Source: Grimontia sedimenti
Lineage (GTDB): Bacteria; Pseudomonadota; Gammaproteobacteria; Enterobacterales; Vibrionaceae
Assembly (NCBI RefSeq): GCF_011045095.1
Contig: NZ_JAALDL010000028.1
Coordinates: 1 to 34,357 of the forward strand
Direction: 5' to 3'
DNA length: 34,357 nucleotides
A program made the translations under genes and the position numbers. Under the pieces are notes generated by a model that worked only from the letters and a program-made list of their open reading frames with translations, made no database searches and was not told where the DNA came from. Shown piece by piece: positions 15,678-24,534 of this stretch; within the stretch, counting starts at the first letter, position 1, and every line of letters begins with the position of its first letter.

Positions 15678-16886
15678 TTAGTCTTCGGATGTCGCGCCAA
15701 TTTTGTGGATAGCCAAGTCAGCACCGTTATATTCGTCTTCTTCGCTCAGGCGAATACCCGCTGCTTTTTCAGCCAGAGTATAAACAATCCAGCCACCAAC
15801 GAATGCCACGACCACACCGGCAACGGTACCGATTATCTGAGCCATCAGGCTAACGCCACCAAGACCGCCCAGCGCTTCTGAACCGAAAATGCCCGCTGCG
15901 ATACCACCCCAAACACCACATACGCCGTGCAGTGGCCAAACACCCAGCACATCGTCAATTTTGAAGCGGTTTTGGATAAGGGTAAACAGCCAAACGAACA
16001 ACACGCCAGCCACACCGCCAGTAATCAGTGCGCCGATTGGGTGCATCAAATCAGAACCCGCACATACCGCGACTAAGCCCGCCAGCGGACCATTGTGTAG
16101 GAAGCCTGGGTCATTCTTACCTGCAATGAGGGAAGTGACGATACCGCCAACCATCGCCATCAGGGTGTTGACGGCAACCAATCCACTGATGCCGTCCATG
16201 GTTTGTGCAGACATCACGTTAAAGCCAAACCAGCCTACTGTCAGGATCCATGCGCCAAGTGCCAAGAACGGAATATTAGAAGGTGCAAAGGCAATCAGCT
16301 TGCCACCGCGATAACGGCCTTGACGTACGCCAAGAATCATAATGGCTGCCAGCGCAATCCATCCGCCAACAGCGTGAACCACGACCGAACCAGCGAAATC
16401 ATGGAAAGGCGCACCAAAGGTTGCTTCTAACCAATCCTGAAAACCAAAATTACCGTTCCAGATCAGCCCTTCGAAAAATGGATAAACAAAAGCAACAATG
16501 GCTGCGGCAGCAATCAACATAGGATAGAACTTAGCGCGCTCTGCGACACCGCCGGAAATGATGGCTGGAATCGCCGCGGCGAAAGTCATCAAGAAGAAGA
16601 ACTTCACCAACTCGTAACCATTCCCTTCTGAAAGGACGCTGGCACTGCTGAAGAAGTTGACGTCATAGGCAACCCAGTAACCAATGAAGAAATAGGCGAG
16701 GGCTGAGAAGCCGAAGTCGGACATGATTTTCACCAGGGCATTAACCTGATTGCGATGACGGACGGTACCCACTTCCAAAAAGGCAAAGCCTGCGTGCATT
16801 GCCAAAACCATGATGGCACCGATCAGAATAAAGAGCGTGTTCGCGCTTTCTGACAGCGTTTGAATCGCGCTACTAATATTTTCCAC
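15678..16886 (-). CDS. amt: Ammonium transporter (Amt/Mep/Rh family)
   Basis: Encodes 402 aa with the 11-TM Amt fold. Characteristic segments are MHAGFAFLEVGTVRHRNQVN, ERAKFYPML, the channel-His motif FHDFAGSVVVHAVGGWIAL, GWFGFNVMSAQ, and the second pore-His segment VWPLHGVCGVWGGIAAGIFG. It imports ammonium across the inner membrane. The GTG start at 16886 is preceded by AGAGGA. There is no glnK next to it, unlike many glnK-amtB operons. The 519-bp upstream gap carries a sigma-54 type promoter and NtrC-like sites, so expression is probably induced by nitrogen limitation. Confidence 0.96.
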   Translation of the reverse strand: MENISSAIQTLSESANTLFILIGAIMVLAMHAGFAFLEVGTVRHRNQVNALVKIMSDFGFSALAYFFIGYWVAYDVNFFSSASVLSEGNGYELVKFFFLMTFAAAIPAIISGGVAERAKFYPMLIAAAAIVAFVYPFFEGLIWNGNFGFQDWLEATFGAPFHDFAGSVVVHAVGGWIALAAIMILGVRQGRYRGGKLIAFAPSNIPFLALGAWILTVGWFGFNVMSAQTMDGISGLVAVNTLMAMVGGIVTSLIAGKNDPGFLHNGPLAGLVAVCAGSDLMHPIGALITGGVAGVLFVWLFTLIQNRFKIDDVLGVWPLHGVCGVWGGIAAGIFGSEALGGLGGVSLMAQIIGTVAGVVVAFVGGWIVYTLAEKAAGIRLSEEDEYNGADLAIHKIGATSED

Positions 16887-16959
16887 GTTGTAATTCCTCT
16901 ACTTCCTTGAGATTGCTTTCCTTGCTGAAGAGTTGCTTCTTCAGGACGCAGGGGAATAA

Positions 16960-16974
16960 GCACAAATCGTGCCC
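16960..16974 (-). promoter_or_regulatory. Sigma-54 (-24/-12) promoter of the ammonium transporter
   Basis: On the minus strand the sequence reads GGGCAC-GATTT-GTGC (16974 down to 16960), followed by TT. This matches the RpoN consensus TGGCACG-N4-TTGC at the invariant GG (-24) and GC (-12) with correct 10-bp spacing; two less critical bases differ. The expected start is near 16948, giving a leader of about 60 nt before the GTG. Confidence 0.7.
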
Positions 16975-17053
16975 GCATGAACCAAGGGTGTGCATTGCGG
17001 CGCTAATTAAGTGCGAAATGTTTTTAATTTATTGATATTTAATAAATTAAATA

Positions 17054-17155
17054 TGCACCATAAAGAAGCTCTCTATCCTTCTATCTCTTAATCTAATGCA
17101 TAGAAATGCTTCATGATGGTGCGGTGGTGCAATAGATATGCACCATGAAAGTGCG
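17054..17155. promoter_or_regulatory. NtrC-like binding sites upstream of the ammonium transporter
   Basis: The NtrC consensus is TGCACC-N5-GGTGCA. A near-complete dyad lies at 17139-17155 (TGCACC-ATGAA-AGTGCG). Perfect half-sites are at 17054-17059 (TGCACC) and 17126-17131 (GGTGCA), with another tggtgc at 17117-17122. These lie about 85-180 bp upstream of the sigma-54 promoter, the normal distance for an NtrC enhancer. Functional assignment is inferred from sequence only. Confidence 0.6.
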
Positions 17156-17337
17156 ATAATTTTGAACTGAACAGAGTTTAAGGCAGGTAGTTGGTATTTC
17201 ATTCTTTCTGTCTATATATCTGTCCATAAAAAAGACAAATAGAACAGATTATCAATGAGTTAACTTATATTTAATCAATTGTGCATTAGTGTGGAGAATC
17301 ATAAAACCCATTAAAAACAGTATTCTATGAAAATGCC

Positions 17338-17366
17338 TTGCCAGTTGTCTAAATTCTGCCCATTAT
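17338..17366 (+). promoter_or_regulatory. Candidate sigma-70 promoter of the 80-aa gene
   Basis: TTGCCA (17338-17343), 17-bp spacer, CATTAT (17361-17366), ending 39 bp before ATG17406. Both hexamers match the consensus at four or five of six positions with ideal spacing. Confidence 0.5.
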
Positions 17367-17405
17367 GGATGGGTGTTTAATTTTTATGACATGTTAAGGA
17401 GTGAA

Positions 17406-17648
17406 ATGAAAGAACATACGTTCACATTGGGTAGGCGTGCAATTCTTGATGTTAACGCACCAGAATACCATTGGGTGCAAATGCTTCATGCCGATGGCAT
17501 GGAAAAAGAGGCCATAAATACCACTATTATTCGGTGCTTGGGTGGCAACCCACAAATCGCAGATGTTTTTAGACAGGTAGCACTTAGCGAGCTTCCACCC
17601 GCAGCCTTGCTCAAACTGATTGTTCCTGAAGACTGCCATTGGGAATAA
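17406..17648 (+). CDS. Hypothetical 80-aa protein
   Basis: Not recognised. Starts MKEHTFTLGRRAILDVNAPE; AAGGAG (17396-17401) lies 4 nt before the ATG and is preferred over an upstream in-frame GTG. It is soluble with no TM segment. The middle (ADGMEKEAINTTIIRCLGG) looks helical, and the C-terminus contains LPPAALLKLIVPEDC. It has its own likely promoter and sits between amt and murQ, facing murQ convergently, with only 37 bp between the stop codons and no clear terminator. Confidence 0.65.
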   Translation: MKEHTFTLGRRAILDVNAPEYHWVQMLHADGMEKEAINTTIIRCLGGNPQIADVFRQVALSELPPAALLKLIVPEDCHWE

Positions 17649-17685
17649 CAGGCGATTCGCCTTGAGCCATTAATCCTTTTTCTGA

Positions 17686-18600
17686 TTACGCATTCAATGC
17701 TTGGCGAATAAAACCCTTATGCTTTTCAAGTCGCGCTTTCGCTTCTTCGGCGTCAATGCCAGCCAGAATCATTAAGATCGCAGTTTTACAGTGACGGCCG
17801 CATGCTTGAAGGGCGACTTCTGCTTCTTCCATACCGACACCTGTCGCCTCGACGACAATGTTGACCTGACGCTGCACCAATTTGGCGTTGGTTGCTTCTA
17901 CGTCCACCATCAGGTTGCCGTATACTTTGCCGCTGCGGATCATCGCGCCTGTTGTCAGCATGTTCAGCACCAGCTTTTGCGCCGTTCCTGCTTTCATTCT
18001 CGATGAGCCAGTTACAATCTCAGGTCCCACCACAGGGATGATGGCGATATCTGCTTCATCTGCCATAGCGCAGACAGGGTTACAAACAATAGTGGCAACC
18101 ATCGCGCCAACTGATTTGGCGTACTTCATGCCACCTAGCACATAAGGAGTGCGGCCACTGGCTGCAATCCCTACCACCACGTCTTTAGCGGTCAGGCTCA
18201 AATCCACCAGATCTTGCTTGCCGAGTTCGACATTGTCCTCGGCGTTCTCAACGGCTTTCAAGATGGCCTGATGACCGCCAGCAATTAACCCCACCACAAG
18301 TTCTGGCTTGGTGCCGTAAGTGGGTGGACATTCACTGGCATCCAGAATACCCAAACGCCCTGATGTGCCTGCACCCATATAAATCAGTCGGCCACCCTCC
18401 GCAAAGGCTTTAGTGATGGCGTCTACCGCCTTGGCGATTTGTGGGAGTTGATCTTTCACTGCGAGCGCGACTTTTTGATCTTCCTGATTGATCACTTCGA
18501 GCATTTCCAGCGTGGAAAGTTTGTCGATTTCTGCGCTTGCAGCGTTACGGCTTTCTGTGACCAGTCGGGTGAGATCTATTTTCATCAGTAGTGTGCTCAT
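17686..18600 (-). CDS. murQ: N-acetylmuramic acid 6-phosphate etherase
   Basis: Encodes 304 aa and is closely similar in layout to E. coli MurQ. The SIS domain contains [54 protein letters not shown] and the [21 protein letters not shown] signature. E90 in DASECPP corresponds to the catalytic Glu of E. coli MurQ; a second acidic candidate is in VENAEDN (about 118-121). The enzyme removes D-lactate from MurNAc-6-P to yield GlcNAc-6-P in peptidoglycan recycling. No murP or anmK is adjacent, which is unusual. ATG18600 is used although ATG18585 (residue 6) matches the usual N-terminus length; neither has a strong ribosome-binding site. Confidence 0.96.
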   Translation of the reverse strand: MSTLLMKIDLTRLVTESRNAASAEIDKLSTLEMLEVINQEDQKVALAVKDQLPQIAKAVDAITKAFAEGGRLIYMGAGTSGRLGILDASECPPTYGTKPELVVGLIAGGHQAILKAVENAEDNVELGKQDLVDLSLTAKDVVVGIAASGRTPYVLGGMKYAKSVGAMVATIVCNPVCAMADEADIAIIPVVGPEIVTGSSRMKAGTAQKLVLNMLTTGAMIRSGKVYGNLMVDVEATNAKLVQRQVNIVVEATGVGMEEAEVALQACGRHCKTAILMILAGIDAEEAKARLEKHKGFIRQALNA

Positions 18601-18802
18601 TTATCAGCGGATCTTTGTGAGACCAGTATTCCTGAAGCGCAGGGATAAACTCAAGAAAAAAGGCATTTTTCCCACGCTTGAACCGGGCTTCAATGCGTCT
18701 GGTTTCTACCATCAATATATTCGATTTTAACGAGTAATAACGTGAATGGTCATTTTCGTCAGGATGCTTAGACTCTCCCTTCTTTTTCTGCGGTAGAGCG
18801 TT

Positions 18803-19939
18803 ATGCATTGCAAATTCTTCGATCAGCACAAGTGCCGTTCATGCGAGTTGAGAGGTGTCCCTTACACCCAGCAAGTCGCTGACAAAGACAACGCGCTGAA
18901 ATCCCTGTTTGAGAACCGACTGCCAGAGCAGTGGTTATCGCCGGTATTGAGCAAAGAAACAGGCTGCCGCAACAAAGCCAAGATGGTGGTGCTGGGGGCA
19001 GCGCACCAACCTGTGTTGGGTGCAGACGTGAAGTCGGAGGATAACCTTGAACTGGTCAGCCTGACCCATTGCCCACTCTACACCGAAGACATGACCGCAT
19101 TACTGGATCACCTGCAAGATTGGATTCGCACCTCTGGTATTCCGCCTTATAACAAAGCAAAAAAGAAAGGTGAGCTTAAATACATTCTGCTAACCCGCTC
19201 GGCATATTCTGGCGAATTCATGCTGCGATTTGTGATGCGCAGCCGCGATGCCATGCCGCGTGTGGAATCAAACTTAGCGAGGCTTCGTGAGGCGTTTCCG
19301 AAAATCCGTGTCGTGTCAGTCAATCTGCAGCCAGTTCACATGGCGCGTCTTGAAGGCGATGAGGAAGTCTTCCTCACAGACGATGAACACCTTATCGAGC
19401 AATTTAACGACGTACCGCTTGTGGTGCGTCCGAAAAGCTTTTTCCAGACCAACCCTGAAGTCGCTGCCAAACTCTATGCAACGGCGCGTGAATGGGTAAG
19501 AGAACTCAAGCCAAAACACATGTGGGATTTGTTCTGTGGCGTTGGTGGTTTTGCTTTGCATTGTGCGTCGGTGACCAAGTCTGTAACCGGTATTGAAATC
19601 GAACCGGAAGCCATTGCGAGCGCGAAGCGTTCTGCGGCAGAAATGGGAATTACCAACCTCAACTTTGATGCGCTCGATTCGGCGAAATTCTCGCTGCTGC
19701 AAGACAATGCACCTGATCTGGTGCTGGTCAATCCGCCCCGTCGTGGCTTGGGTAAAGAGTTGGTGGCACAGCTTGGTGAGTTGGCACCCAAGCACCTTAT
19801 CTATTCCAGCTGTAATCCAGAAACACTGAAAGCCGATGTTGATGGTTGGGAGAACTACACCGTCAAACGTCTGCAATGGTTTGACATGTTCCCACACACA
19901 GAACATGCCGAAGTCATGGTGCTTCTGGAAAAGCGCTAA
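18803..19939 (+). CDS. rlmC: 23S rRNA (uracil-747-C5)-methyltransferase RlmC
   Basis: Encodes 378 aa, matching RlmC (RumB) length. The [4Fe-4S] cysteines appear at C3, C11 and C14 ([18 protein letters not shown]) plus one in LTHCPLY (about residue 92). The SAM-binding region is [16 protein letters not shown], followed by [10 protein letters not shown]. The catalytic cysteine is C337 in [11 protein letters not shown]. It methylates U747 of 23S rRNA. It is divergent from murQ across about 200 bp and monocistronic. A hairpin without a T-tract (ttcagcc/ggctgaa, 19963-19986) follows the stop. Confidence 0.96.
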   Translation: MHCKFFDQHKCRSCELRGVPYTQQVADKDNALKSLFENRLPEQWLSPVLSKETGCRNKAKMVVLGAAHQPVLGADVKSEDNLELVSLTHCPLYTEDMTALLDHLQDWIRTSGIPPYNKAKKKGELKYILLTRSAYSGEFMLRFVMRSRDAMPRVESNLARLREAFPKIRVVSVNLQPVHMARLEGDEEVFLTDDEHLIEQFNDVPLVVRPKSFFQTNPEVAAKLYATAREWVRELKPKHMWDLFCGVGGFALHCASVTKSVTGIEIEPEAIASAKRSAAEMGITNLNFDALDSAKFSLLQDNAPDLVLVNPPRRGLGKELVAQLGELAPKHLIYSSCNPETLKADVDGWENYTVKRLQWFDMFPHTEHAEVMVLLEKR

Positions 19940-20102
19940 CCCTCGTTCCCTATCTTTCTTCTTTCAGCCTGCTTCGGTGGGCTGAATATGTCTCTTCGTT
20001 CTCAAATGGAGAACAATCATTTCATCCTTCTACTGTTTTTCCTCAACTCAATAACACCTATTGTTAGCCCATCAGCAAATTACACAGCTTGGAGGCACGG
20101 CA

Positions 20103-21101
20103 ATGGGCTTATTGGTAGACGGTGTTTGGCGCACCGATTGGTATGACACCAGCAAAACAAACGGACGCTTTACCCGAAAAGCACCGAGCTTTCGAAACTG
20201 GATCACGAAAGATGGTTCGGCGGGGCCAACAGGCGAGGGCGGCTTTAAAGCAGAGCCGGGTCGTTATCACCTTTATGTTTCACTGGCGTGCCCATGGGCG
20301 CATCGCACCCTGATTTTCAGAAAGCTGAAAGGGCTGGAAGCGATGATTTCCATTTCGGTGGTCAATGGCTTCATGGGTGATGACGGATGGACCTTCCTGC
20401 CGGGTGATGATGTGGTCGAGGACGCGATTAACGGCGCCACCTATTTGCACCAGGTGTATACAAGCGCATTACCGGATTACACCGGGCGTGTCACGGTGCC
20501 AGTACTTTGGGATAAGAAGACCGGAACCATAGTGAGCAATGAGTCTTCAGAAATCATTCGCATGCTCAACAGTGCCTTTGATGAAGTCGGCGCGCTTCCG
20601 GGTGATTACTACCCAGAAGCACTGCGGGAAGCCATCGATGAGATGAACGATTTTGTCTACCCGAACATTAATAACGGTGTGTATCGCGCTGGGTTTGCGA
20701 CCACGCAGGAGGCTTACGATGAAGCAGTGGAAGACGTATTCAGTGCGCTGGACAAACTGGAAGCGCATCTGGCGACCAATCGCTACCTCGTGGGCGGGCA
20801 GCTTACTGAAGCAGACTGGCGCTTGTTCACCACACTTATCCGATTTGATGCTGTTTATGTCGGACACTTCAAGTGCAGCCGTCGCCGGATCAGTGAATAC
20901 CCAAACCTGTCAGGCTACCTTCGTGAGCTCTACCAGTTCGCGGGTGTCGCAGAGACAGTAAATATCGACCATATCAAGGCGCACTATTACGCCAGTCATG
21001 AAACGGTCAACCCAACCCGCATTGTGCCGATTGGCCCGGCGTTGGATTTCGATGCGCCGCACGGACGTGAAAACGTCGGCGCTGCGCAGTTAGGAGGTTA
21101 G
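20103..21101 (+). CDS. Glutathionyl-hydroquinone reductase (xi-class GST), copy 1
   Basis: Encodes about 332 aa, the YqjG/PcpF/ECM4 family. The N-terminal thioredoxin fold has the catalytic CPWAHR (C63-R68, in LACPWAHRTL). RVTVPVLWDKKTGTIVSNES with the GSH-binding VP and ES residues is followed by a helical C-terminal domain (LTEADWRLFTTLIRFDAVYV). The enzyme reduces glutathionyl-hydroquinones to hydroquinones with GSH. ATG20103 is chosen over an in-frame start at 20061 because ggagg (about 20091) precedes it and MGLLVDGVW matches the family N-terminus. It is the first of three tightly spaced genes (2-bp gap to the paralogue). Confidence 0.93.
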   Translation: MGLLVDGVWRTDWYDTSKTNGRFTRKAPSFRNWITKDGSAGPTGEGGFKAEPGRYHLYVSLACPWAHRTLIFRKLKGLEAMISISVVNGFMGDDGWTFLPGDDVVEDAINGATYLHQVYTSALPDYTGRVTVPVLWDKKTGTIVSNESSEIIRMLNSAFDEVGALPGDYYPEALREAIDEMNDFVYPNINNGVYRAGFATTQEAYDEAVEDVFSALDKLEAHLATNRYLVGGQLTEADWRLFTTLIRFDAVYVGHFKCSRRRISEYPNLSGYLRELYQFAGVAETVNIDHIKAHYYASHETVNPTRIVPIGPALDFDAPHGRENVGAAQLGG

Positions 21102-21103
21102 AG

Positions 21104-22081
21104 ATGGGTAAGTTAATTGAAGGCCGTTGGCTCACCGATGACCAACTGCGTGAGTGGGAAGAGAAACAGTATTCAGAAGCAAACGGACGTTTCGTTCGCG
21201 GTGTCGCCAAGTTCCGTAATTGGGTCACTGCAACGGGAGACGCTGGGCCAAGTGGTGAAGCTGGTTTTAAAGCCGAAGCAGGTCGATATCACTTGTTTGC
21301 AGCACTGAACTGTCCATGGGCGCATCGCACCCTGATTTACCGCAAGGTCAAAGGACTGGAAAACGTGGTGGGTTTGTCGCTGGTGGCACCGCTTCGCACC
21401 GAGCAAGGTTGGGTGTTCGATAACACCGAGGAACGCTTTACCGACAATTTGCTCGGGCTTGAAGCCATGCACCAGCTTTATGTGAAGTCGAATCCCGATT
21501 TTACCGGCAGAGTCACGGTGCCCGTGCTTTGGGATAAAAAGACCCAAACCATTGTGAGCAATGAATCGTCAGAAATTATCCGCATGTTCAACAGTGCGTT
21601 TAACGAGATTACCGGTGATACGCAGGACTTCTATCCGGAAGCGTTGGCTAAAGAGATAGATGACACCAACGACTGGATTTTCAACACGGTCAACAATGGC
21701 GTGTATAAATCTGGGTTTGCCAGAACGCAGGAAGCGTATGACGAGGCAGTGACTGCGTTATTTGCATCACTTGAAGAGATTGAAGCGCGTCTTGGCAAAC
21801 AAGCGTTCTTGCTGGGTGATGCCATTACCGAAGCAGACTGGCGATTGTTACCGACACTGGTGCGCTTTGATGTGGGTTACTTCACCGCCTTCAAGTGCAA
21901 CCTGAAAGCACTGCGGGATTACCCAAATATCTCAGCGTATTTGAAAACACTGGTACAGCAGCCTGGTGTGAAAGACACCATAGATTTGGATGTATATCGC
22001 CGTGGCTATAACTCGAAAAGCCCACTTAGAAATCCGCACGGCATTGTGCCCGTTGCGCCATACGTGAGCTTTCTGGATTAA
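21104..22081 (+). CDS. Glutathionyl-hydroquinone reductase (xi-class GST), copy 2
   Basis: Encodes 325 aa and is a clear tandem paralogue of the preceding gene. It shares NGRF-R, FRNW, GPSGEAGFKAEAGRYHLF, NCPWAHRTLIYRK (catalytic C70), FTGRVTVPVLWDKKTQTIV, SNESSEIIRMFNSAFN and ITEADWRLLPTLVRFDVGY. The segment after the active site differs most (LVAPLRTEQGWVF versus VVNGFMGDDGWTF), suggesting different acceptor quinones. An aggagg overlapping the end of the previous gene provides the ribosome-binding site. It probably works in the same quinone-handling pathway as its neighbours. Confidence 0.93.
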   Translation: MGKLIEGRWLTDDQLREWEEKQYSEANGRFVRGVAKFRNWVTATGDAGPSGEAGFKAEAGRYHLFAALNCPWAHRTLIYRKVKGLENVVGLSLVAPLRTEQGWVFDNTEERFTDNLLGLEAMHQLYVKSNPDFTGRVTVPVLWDKKTQTIVSNESSEIIRMFNSAFNEITGDTQDFYPEALAKEIDDTNDWIFNTVNNGVYKSGFARTQEAYDEAVTALFASLEEIEARLGKQAFLLGDAITEADWRLLPTLVRFDVGYFTAFKCNLKALRDYPNISAYLKTLVQQPGVKDTIDLDVYRRGYNSKSPLRNPHGIVPVAPYVSFLD

Positions 22082-22113
22082 ACCAACAGCAATCAACGCA
22101 AGGAGGATCCATT

Positions 22114-23280
22114 ATGTTGTTCTCAACCAAAAACAAAGAAAGACGCTTTAACGCGGCAACAGAAATGTCTGCGTTGGTCAATGACGAAATGCAGCGCGAC
22201 AGCGCATTCCACCCCAACCTTGGTGGCGTCACCAAAGGTGGTATGTCGAACCATTACCCAATGACGATTATGTCGCTGCAGGGACTGGGCGCGACTGATA
22301 ATGAAATCAAAGCATTTCGCAGCAGCTGGCCACGTTACCGTGCACGTATTGAAGAAGATCTTCACCTGCGCGATACCGGTGTCGTGACCGAAGAGAATTG
22401 GACGGAATACCTGGGGAAAGCGGAATACCTTGCCGATTTCCAACGCCTTTTCTTCGAAGGGCAGGAAGCAGCGAACGACCAAACGGCGTATCTGATGGGC
22501 GTACTTGAAAAACTGCAATACGCGCTGCCAATGGGTCTGTTTCATCCGGTGATCCGTTTGAGTTTTGCCATTATGCATGGTGACAAAGGCTTGATTGCCG
22601 ATGCCTTAGCGTACTGGGCGATCCGCTTTGAAGATATGTACAAGCGCATGCTGCCGCCACGCATTGATATGTCTGCACAATCTATTACTGCAGAAGAGCA
22701 ATGGCTGAAAGTGCATGCTGCCAAACCTGAAATCACCCGTTTCGGTGGTAGCTTGCAAATTTGCGAGATGCTCTGCTCAGATACTGTGCTTCATGATATT
22801 TCGGTAGCAGATGAGTTCTTTATTACAGAAGAAAACATTGAGCTGAAGATGCGTGAAATTGGTGACAGGGCGATCGGTTTGTACCTGTATGAACCTGCGT
22901 TGACTACACTTCATGCCGTTACGAGCTTTCAGGCGCTGGCAGACATCACCAAGCGCGTGCTGACAGAAGGGAATGGTTATCGTCCTTTACTGGCTGAACT
23001 ATGGCAACGTTATTGGATTTGGTTAACGGGTCTTTACATCGAGAAGGGTTACCCGAAAACCTTGCCGACATTGGATGAGGATGCGCTGGCTTACTTGAAT
23101 GCCATCGACTGGGCAGATATCGCCAGTGGAATCCGCAAAGTGCCGGAAGTGCATGCCATCAAGATGGTATTCAGCTGCAAATGGCTGTTTGAAGAACTGG
23201 ATGAAAATCCTTTGTTTAAAGCTTCAGCCATCAATGTATTGGCGGATCACACCCATGTGAAGCCAGTGAAATTGAGCTGA
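22114..23280 (+). CDS. Questin oxidase-like family protein (PF14027-type)
   Basis: Encodes 388 aa with no signal peptide. It fits the questin-oxidase-like family: SAFHPNLGGVTKGGMSNHYPM near the N-terminus, YALPMGLFHPVIRLSFAIMHGD in the middle, and LTTLHAVTSFQAL plus YWIWLTGLYIEKG later. Conserved His residues in NHYP, LFHPVIR, TLHAVTS and MHGD are likely cofactor or substrate ligands. The fungal archetype performs a Baeyer-Villiger-type ring opening of the anthraquinone questin; bacterial substrates are unknown. Its place 32 bp behind two hydroquinone reductases, with an excellent aaggagg site, suggests a shared quinone-detoxification or aromatic-modification role. A terminator follows. Confidence 0.82.
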   Translation: MLFSTKNKERRFNAATEMSALVNDEMQRDSAFHPNLGGVTKGGMSNHYPMTIMSLQGLGATDNEIKAFRSSWPRYRARIEEDLHLRDTGVVTEENWTEYLGKAEYLADFQRLFFEGQEAANDQTAYLMGVLEKLQYALPMGLFHPVIRLSFAIMHGDKGLIADALAYWAIRFEDMYKRMLPPRIDMSAQSITAEEQWLKVHAAKPEITRFGGSLQICEMLCSDTVLHDISVADEFFITEENIELKMREIGDRAIGLYLYEPALTTLHAVTSFQALADITKRVLTEGNGYRPLLAELWQRYWIWLTGLYIEKGYPKTLPTLDEDALAYLNAIDWADIASGIRKVPEVHAIKMVFSCKWLFEELDENPLFKASAINVLADHTHVKPVKLS

Positions 23281-23315
23281 TAAATTTGCAGATCTGCCAA
23301 AATAGAGGTGTAACT

Positions 23316-23342
23316 AAAAGAGCGGGCATTGACCGCTCTTTT
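23316..23342. terminator. Bidirectional terminator
   Basis: Stem aaaagagcgg (23316-23325) / ccgctctttt (23333-23342) with a 7-nt loop and T-tracts in both directions. It serves the questin-oxidase-like gene (+) and the DUF2750 gene (-). Confidence 0.9.
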
Positions 23343-23358
23343 CAATTCAGAAGCTATA

Positions 23359-23754
23359 TTAACGCTTTTGCTTTTTCGCCTGATTAGTCAGGTCGAAATC
23401 AAACTCATCTGGGAACAGCACCACACCCTCTAGATCGGTATTTGGGAAAGCCACGATAGAAAGCTCATCGTCCAAAAGACCATTGGTCCAGCGGCTGTGC
23501 CATTTATTCAGCCCAATTGGCTCTGGTTTACAGTGTTCCCACTCGCCGGTTGCCCATTCTTGTGCGAATTCTTCATTGGGCCATACTGGCACACAGTCTT
23601 CGTCTTCGGTGTTGAGCATCACGCAGCCGTGCTCGTCCGTCAGGATCCAGATCTCGCGGTTTTCCACCACTTCCTTCACCAGATATTTATAACGTTGGTC
23701 TACGTCGAATTTCAGGATTTCAGCAATGCGTTCCTGAGTCAGCGTCTTTGCCAT
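23359..23754 (-). CDS. DUF2750 domain protein
   Basis: Encodes about 131 aa. The motif run RYKYLVKEVVENREIWILTD, HGCVMLNTEDEDCVPVWPNE, FAQEWATGEWEHCKPE and WTNGLLDDELSIVAFPN is typical of DUF2750, a small cytosolic family of unknown role found in many gammaproteobacteria. ATG23754 is chosen over a GTG 12 bp upstream because GGTGGA lies about 7 nt before it. Single gene, convergent with the quinone operon. The C-terminus (DLTNQAKKQKR) is basic. Confidence 0.87.
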   Translation of the reverse strand: MAKTLTQERIAEILKFDVDQRYKYLVKEVVENREIWILTDEHGCVMLNTEDEDCVPVWPNEEFAQEWATGEWEHCKPEPIGLNKWHSRWTNGLLDDELSIVAFPNTDLEGVVLFPDEFDFDLTNQAKKQKR

Positions 23755-23958
23755 TTTGATTTCCACCGGAAAATAAAAGTTGAGGGAGAGTATATACCCA
23801 AAACAACCCGATGCGGCAGGATTCAGCGAGATTGACTGGCGTCAGGCTGCTGCACGGATAGCTTGTGACGAACCAACATTTTGGGAGCAAAGCATAGGTT
23901 TACTTACAGGTGTTCTTCAGTATGCTGGTTCGTGAGTGCTATTGGTAAAGGAATACCT

Positions 23959-24255
23959 ATGTCTGATATTGCGAAAACCCCCAAGCCCCCTTATTACGCG
24001 GTGATATTCACCAACGTAAGAACTGATGTTGAAGATGGCTATGGCGATATGGCTGAACGCATGGTTGAACTGGCCGCTCAGGAGCCGGGTTTTCTTGGCA
24101 TAGAATCAGTCAGAGATGGTTTGGGGATCACGGTCTCCTACTGGAAGGACCTCGATTCCATCAAACAGTGGAAAGCGAACGTTGAGCATGTGGGAGCTCA
24201 GAAGCTTGGGCGGGAAAATGGTATGCCGCATTCACGACCCGCATCGCTAAAGTAG
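23959..24255 (+). CDS. Antibiotic biosynthesis monooxygenase (ABM)-fold protein
   Basis: Encodes 98 aa, the usual size for a single ABM domain. YAVIFTNVRTDVEDGYGDMA, MVELAAQEPGFLGIESVRD, GITVSYWKDLDSIKQWKAN and HVGAQKLGRENG follow the dimeric ferredoxin-like alpha+beta barrel pattern. Members include cofactor-independent oxygenases and heme-degrading enzymes, but many are uncharacterised. ATG23959 has aaagga about 7 nt upstream; the longer in-frame start at 23881 lacks one. Monocistronic. An inverted repeat cagccttt/aaaggctg (24266-24273, 24315-24322) with a long loop follows the stop. Confidence 0.88.
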   Translation: MSDIAKTPKPPYYAVIFTNVRTDVEDGYGDMAERMVELAAQEPGFLGIESVRDGLGITVSYWKDLDSIKQWKANVEHVGAQKLGRENGMPHSRPASLK

Positions 24256-24327
24256 AACGCGACTACAGCCTTTAGATACATTGAGTAATGGACGGGTTGA
24301 GTAGATGCGAGGCGAAAGGCTGGGGCG

Positions 24328-24522
24328 CTAGTCTTTCTCACTATGTAGGGTTTTAATCTTTACCATCCGTTTCTTCAGTGCCTTTTGAAGGGTGTTCTTG
24401 TCGTAGGGTTTCATGCCTTTCCAGGTTTGGCATTCTTCGCGTGTGCGGCCGCACCCCAAACACCATCCTTTGGGGCCAGAAAAATCGCACACATCAATAC
24501 AGGGACTTTGGTTCCGCTTCAT
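24328..24522 (-). CDS. DUF1289 cysteine-rich small protein
   Basis: Encodes 64 aa. SPCIDVCDFSGPKGWCLGCGRTREECQTW matches the DUF1289 pattern (C-x3-C, then C-x2-C and a further C), followed by a lysine-rich helix (MKPYDKNTLQKALKKRMVK). Five cysteines could bind a metal or Fe-S cluster; the function of the family is unknown. It lies 12 bp downstream of a hypothetical gene on the same strand, so both are probably co-transcribed. aggat lies 5 nt before the ATG. Confidence 0.9.
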   Translation of the reverse strand: MKRNQSPCIDVCDFSGPKGWCLGCGRTREECQTWKGMKPYDKNTLQKALKKRMVKIKTLHSEKD

Positions 24523-24534
24523 CGTTATCCTGCT

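Noticed and set aside
24266-24322. Inverted repeat cagccttt/aaaggctg as terminator of the ABM gene
   Set aside because: A 41-nt loop and no T-tract make a functional Rho-independent terminator unlikely.
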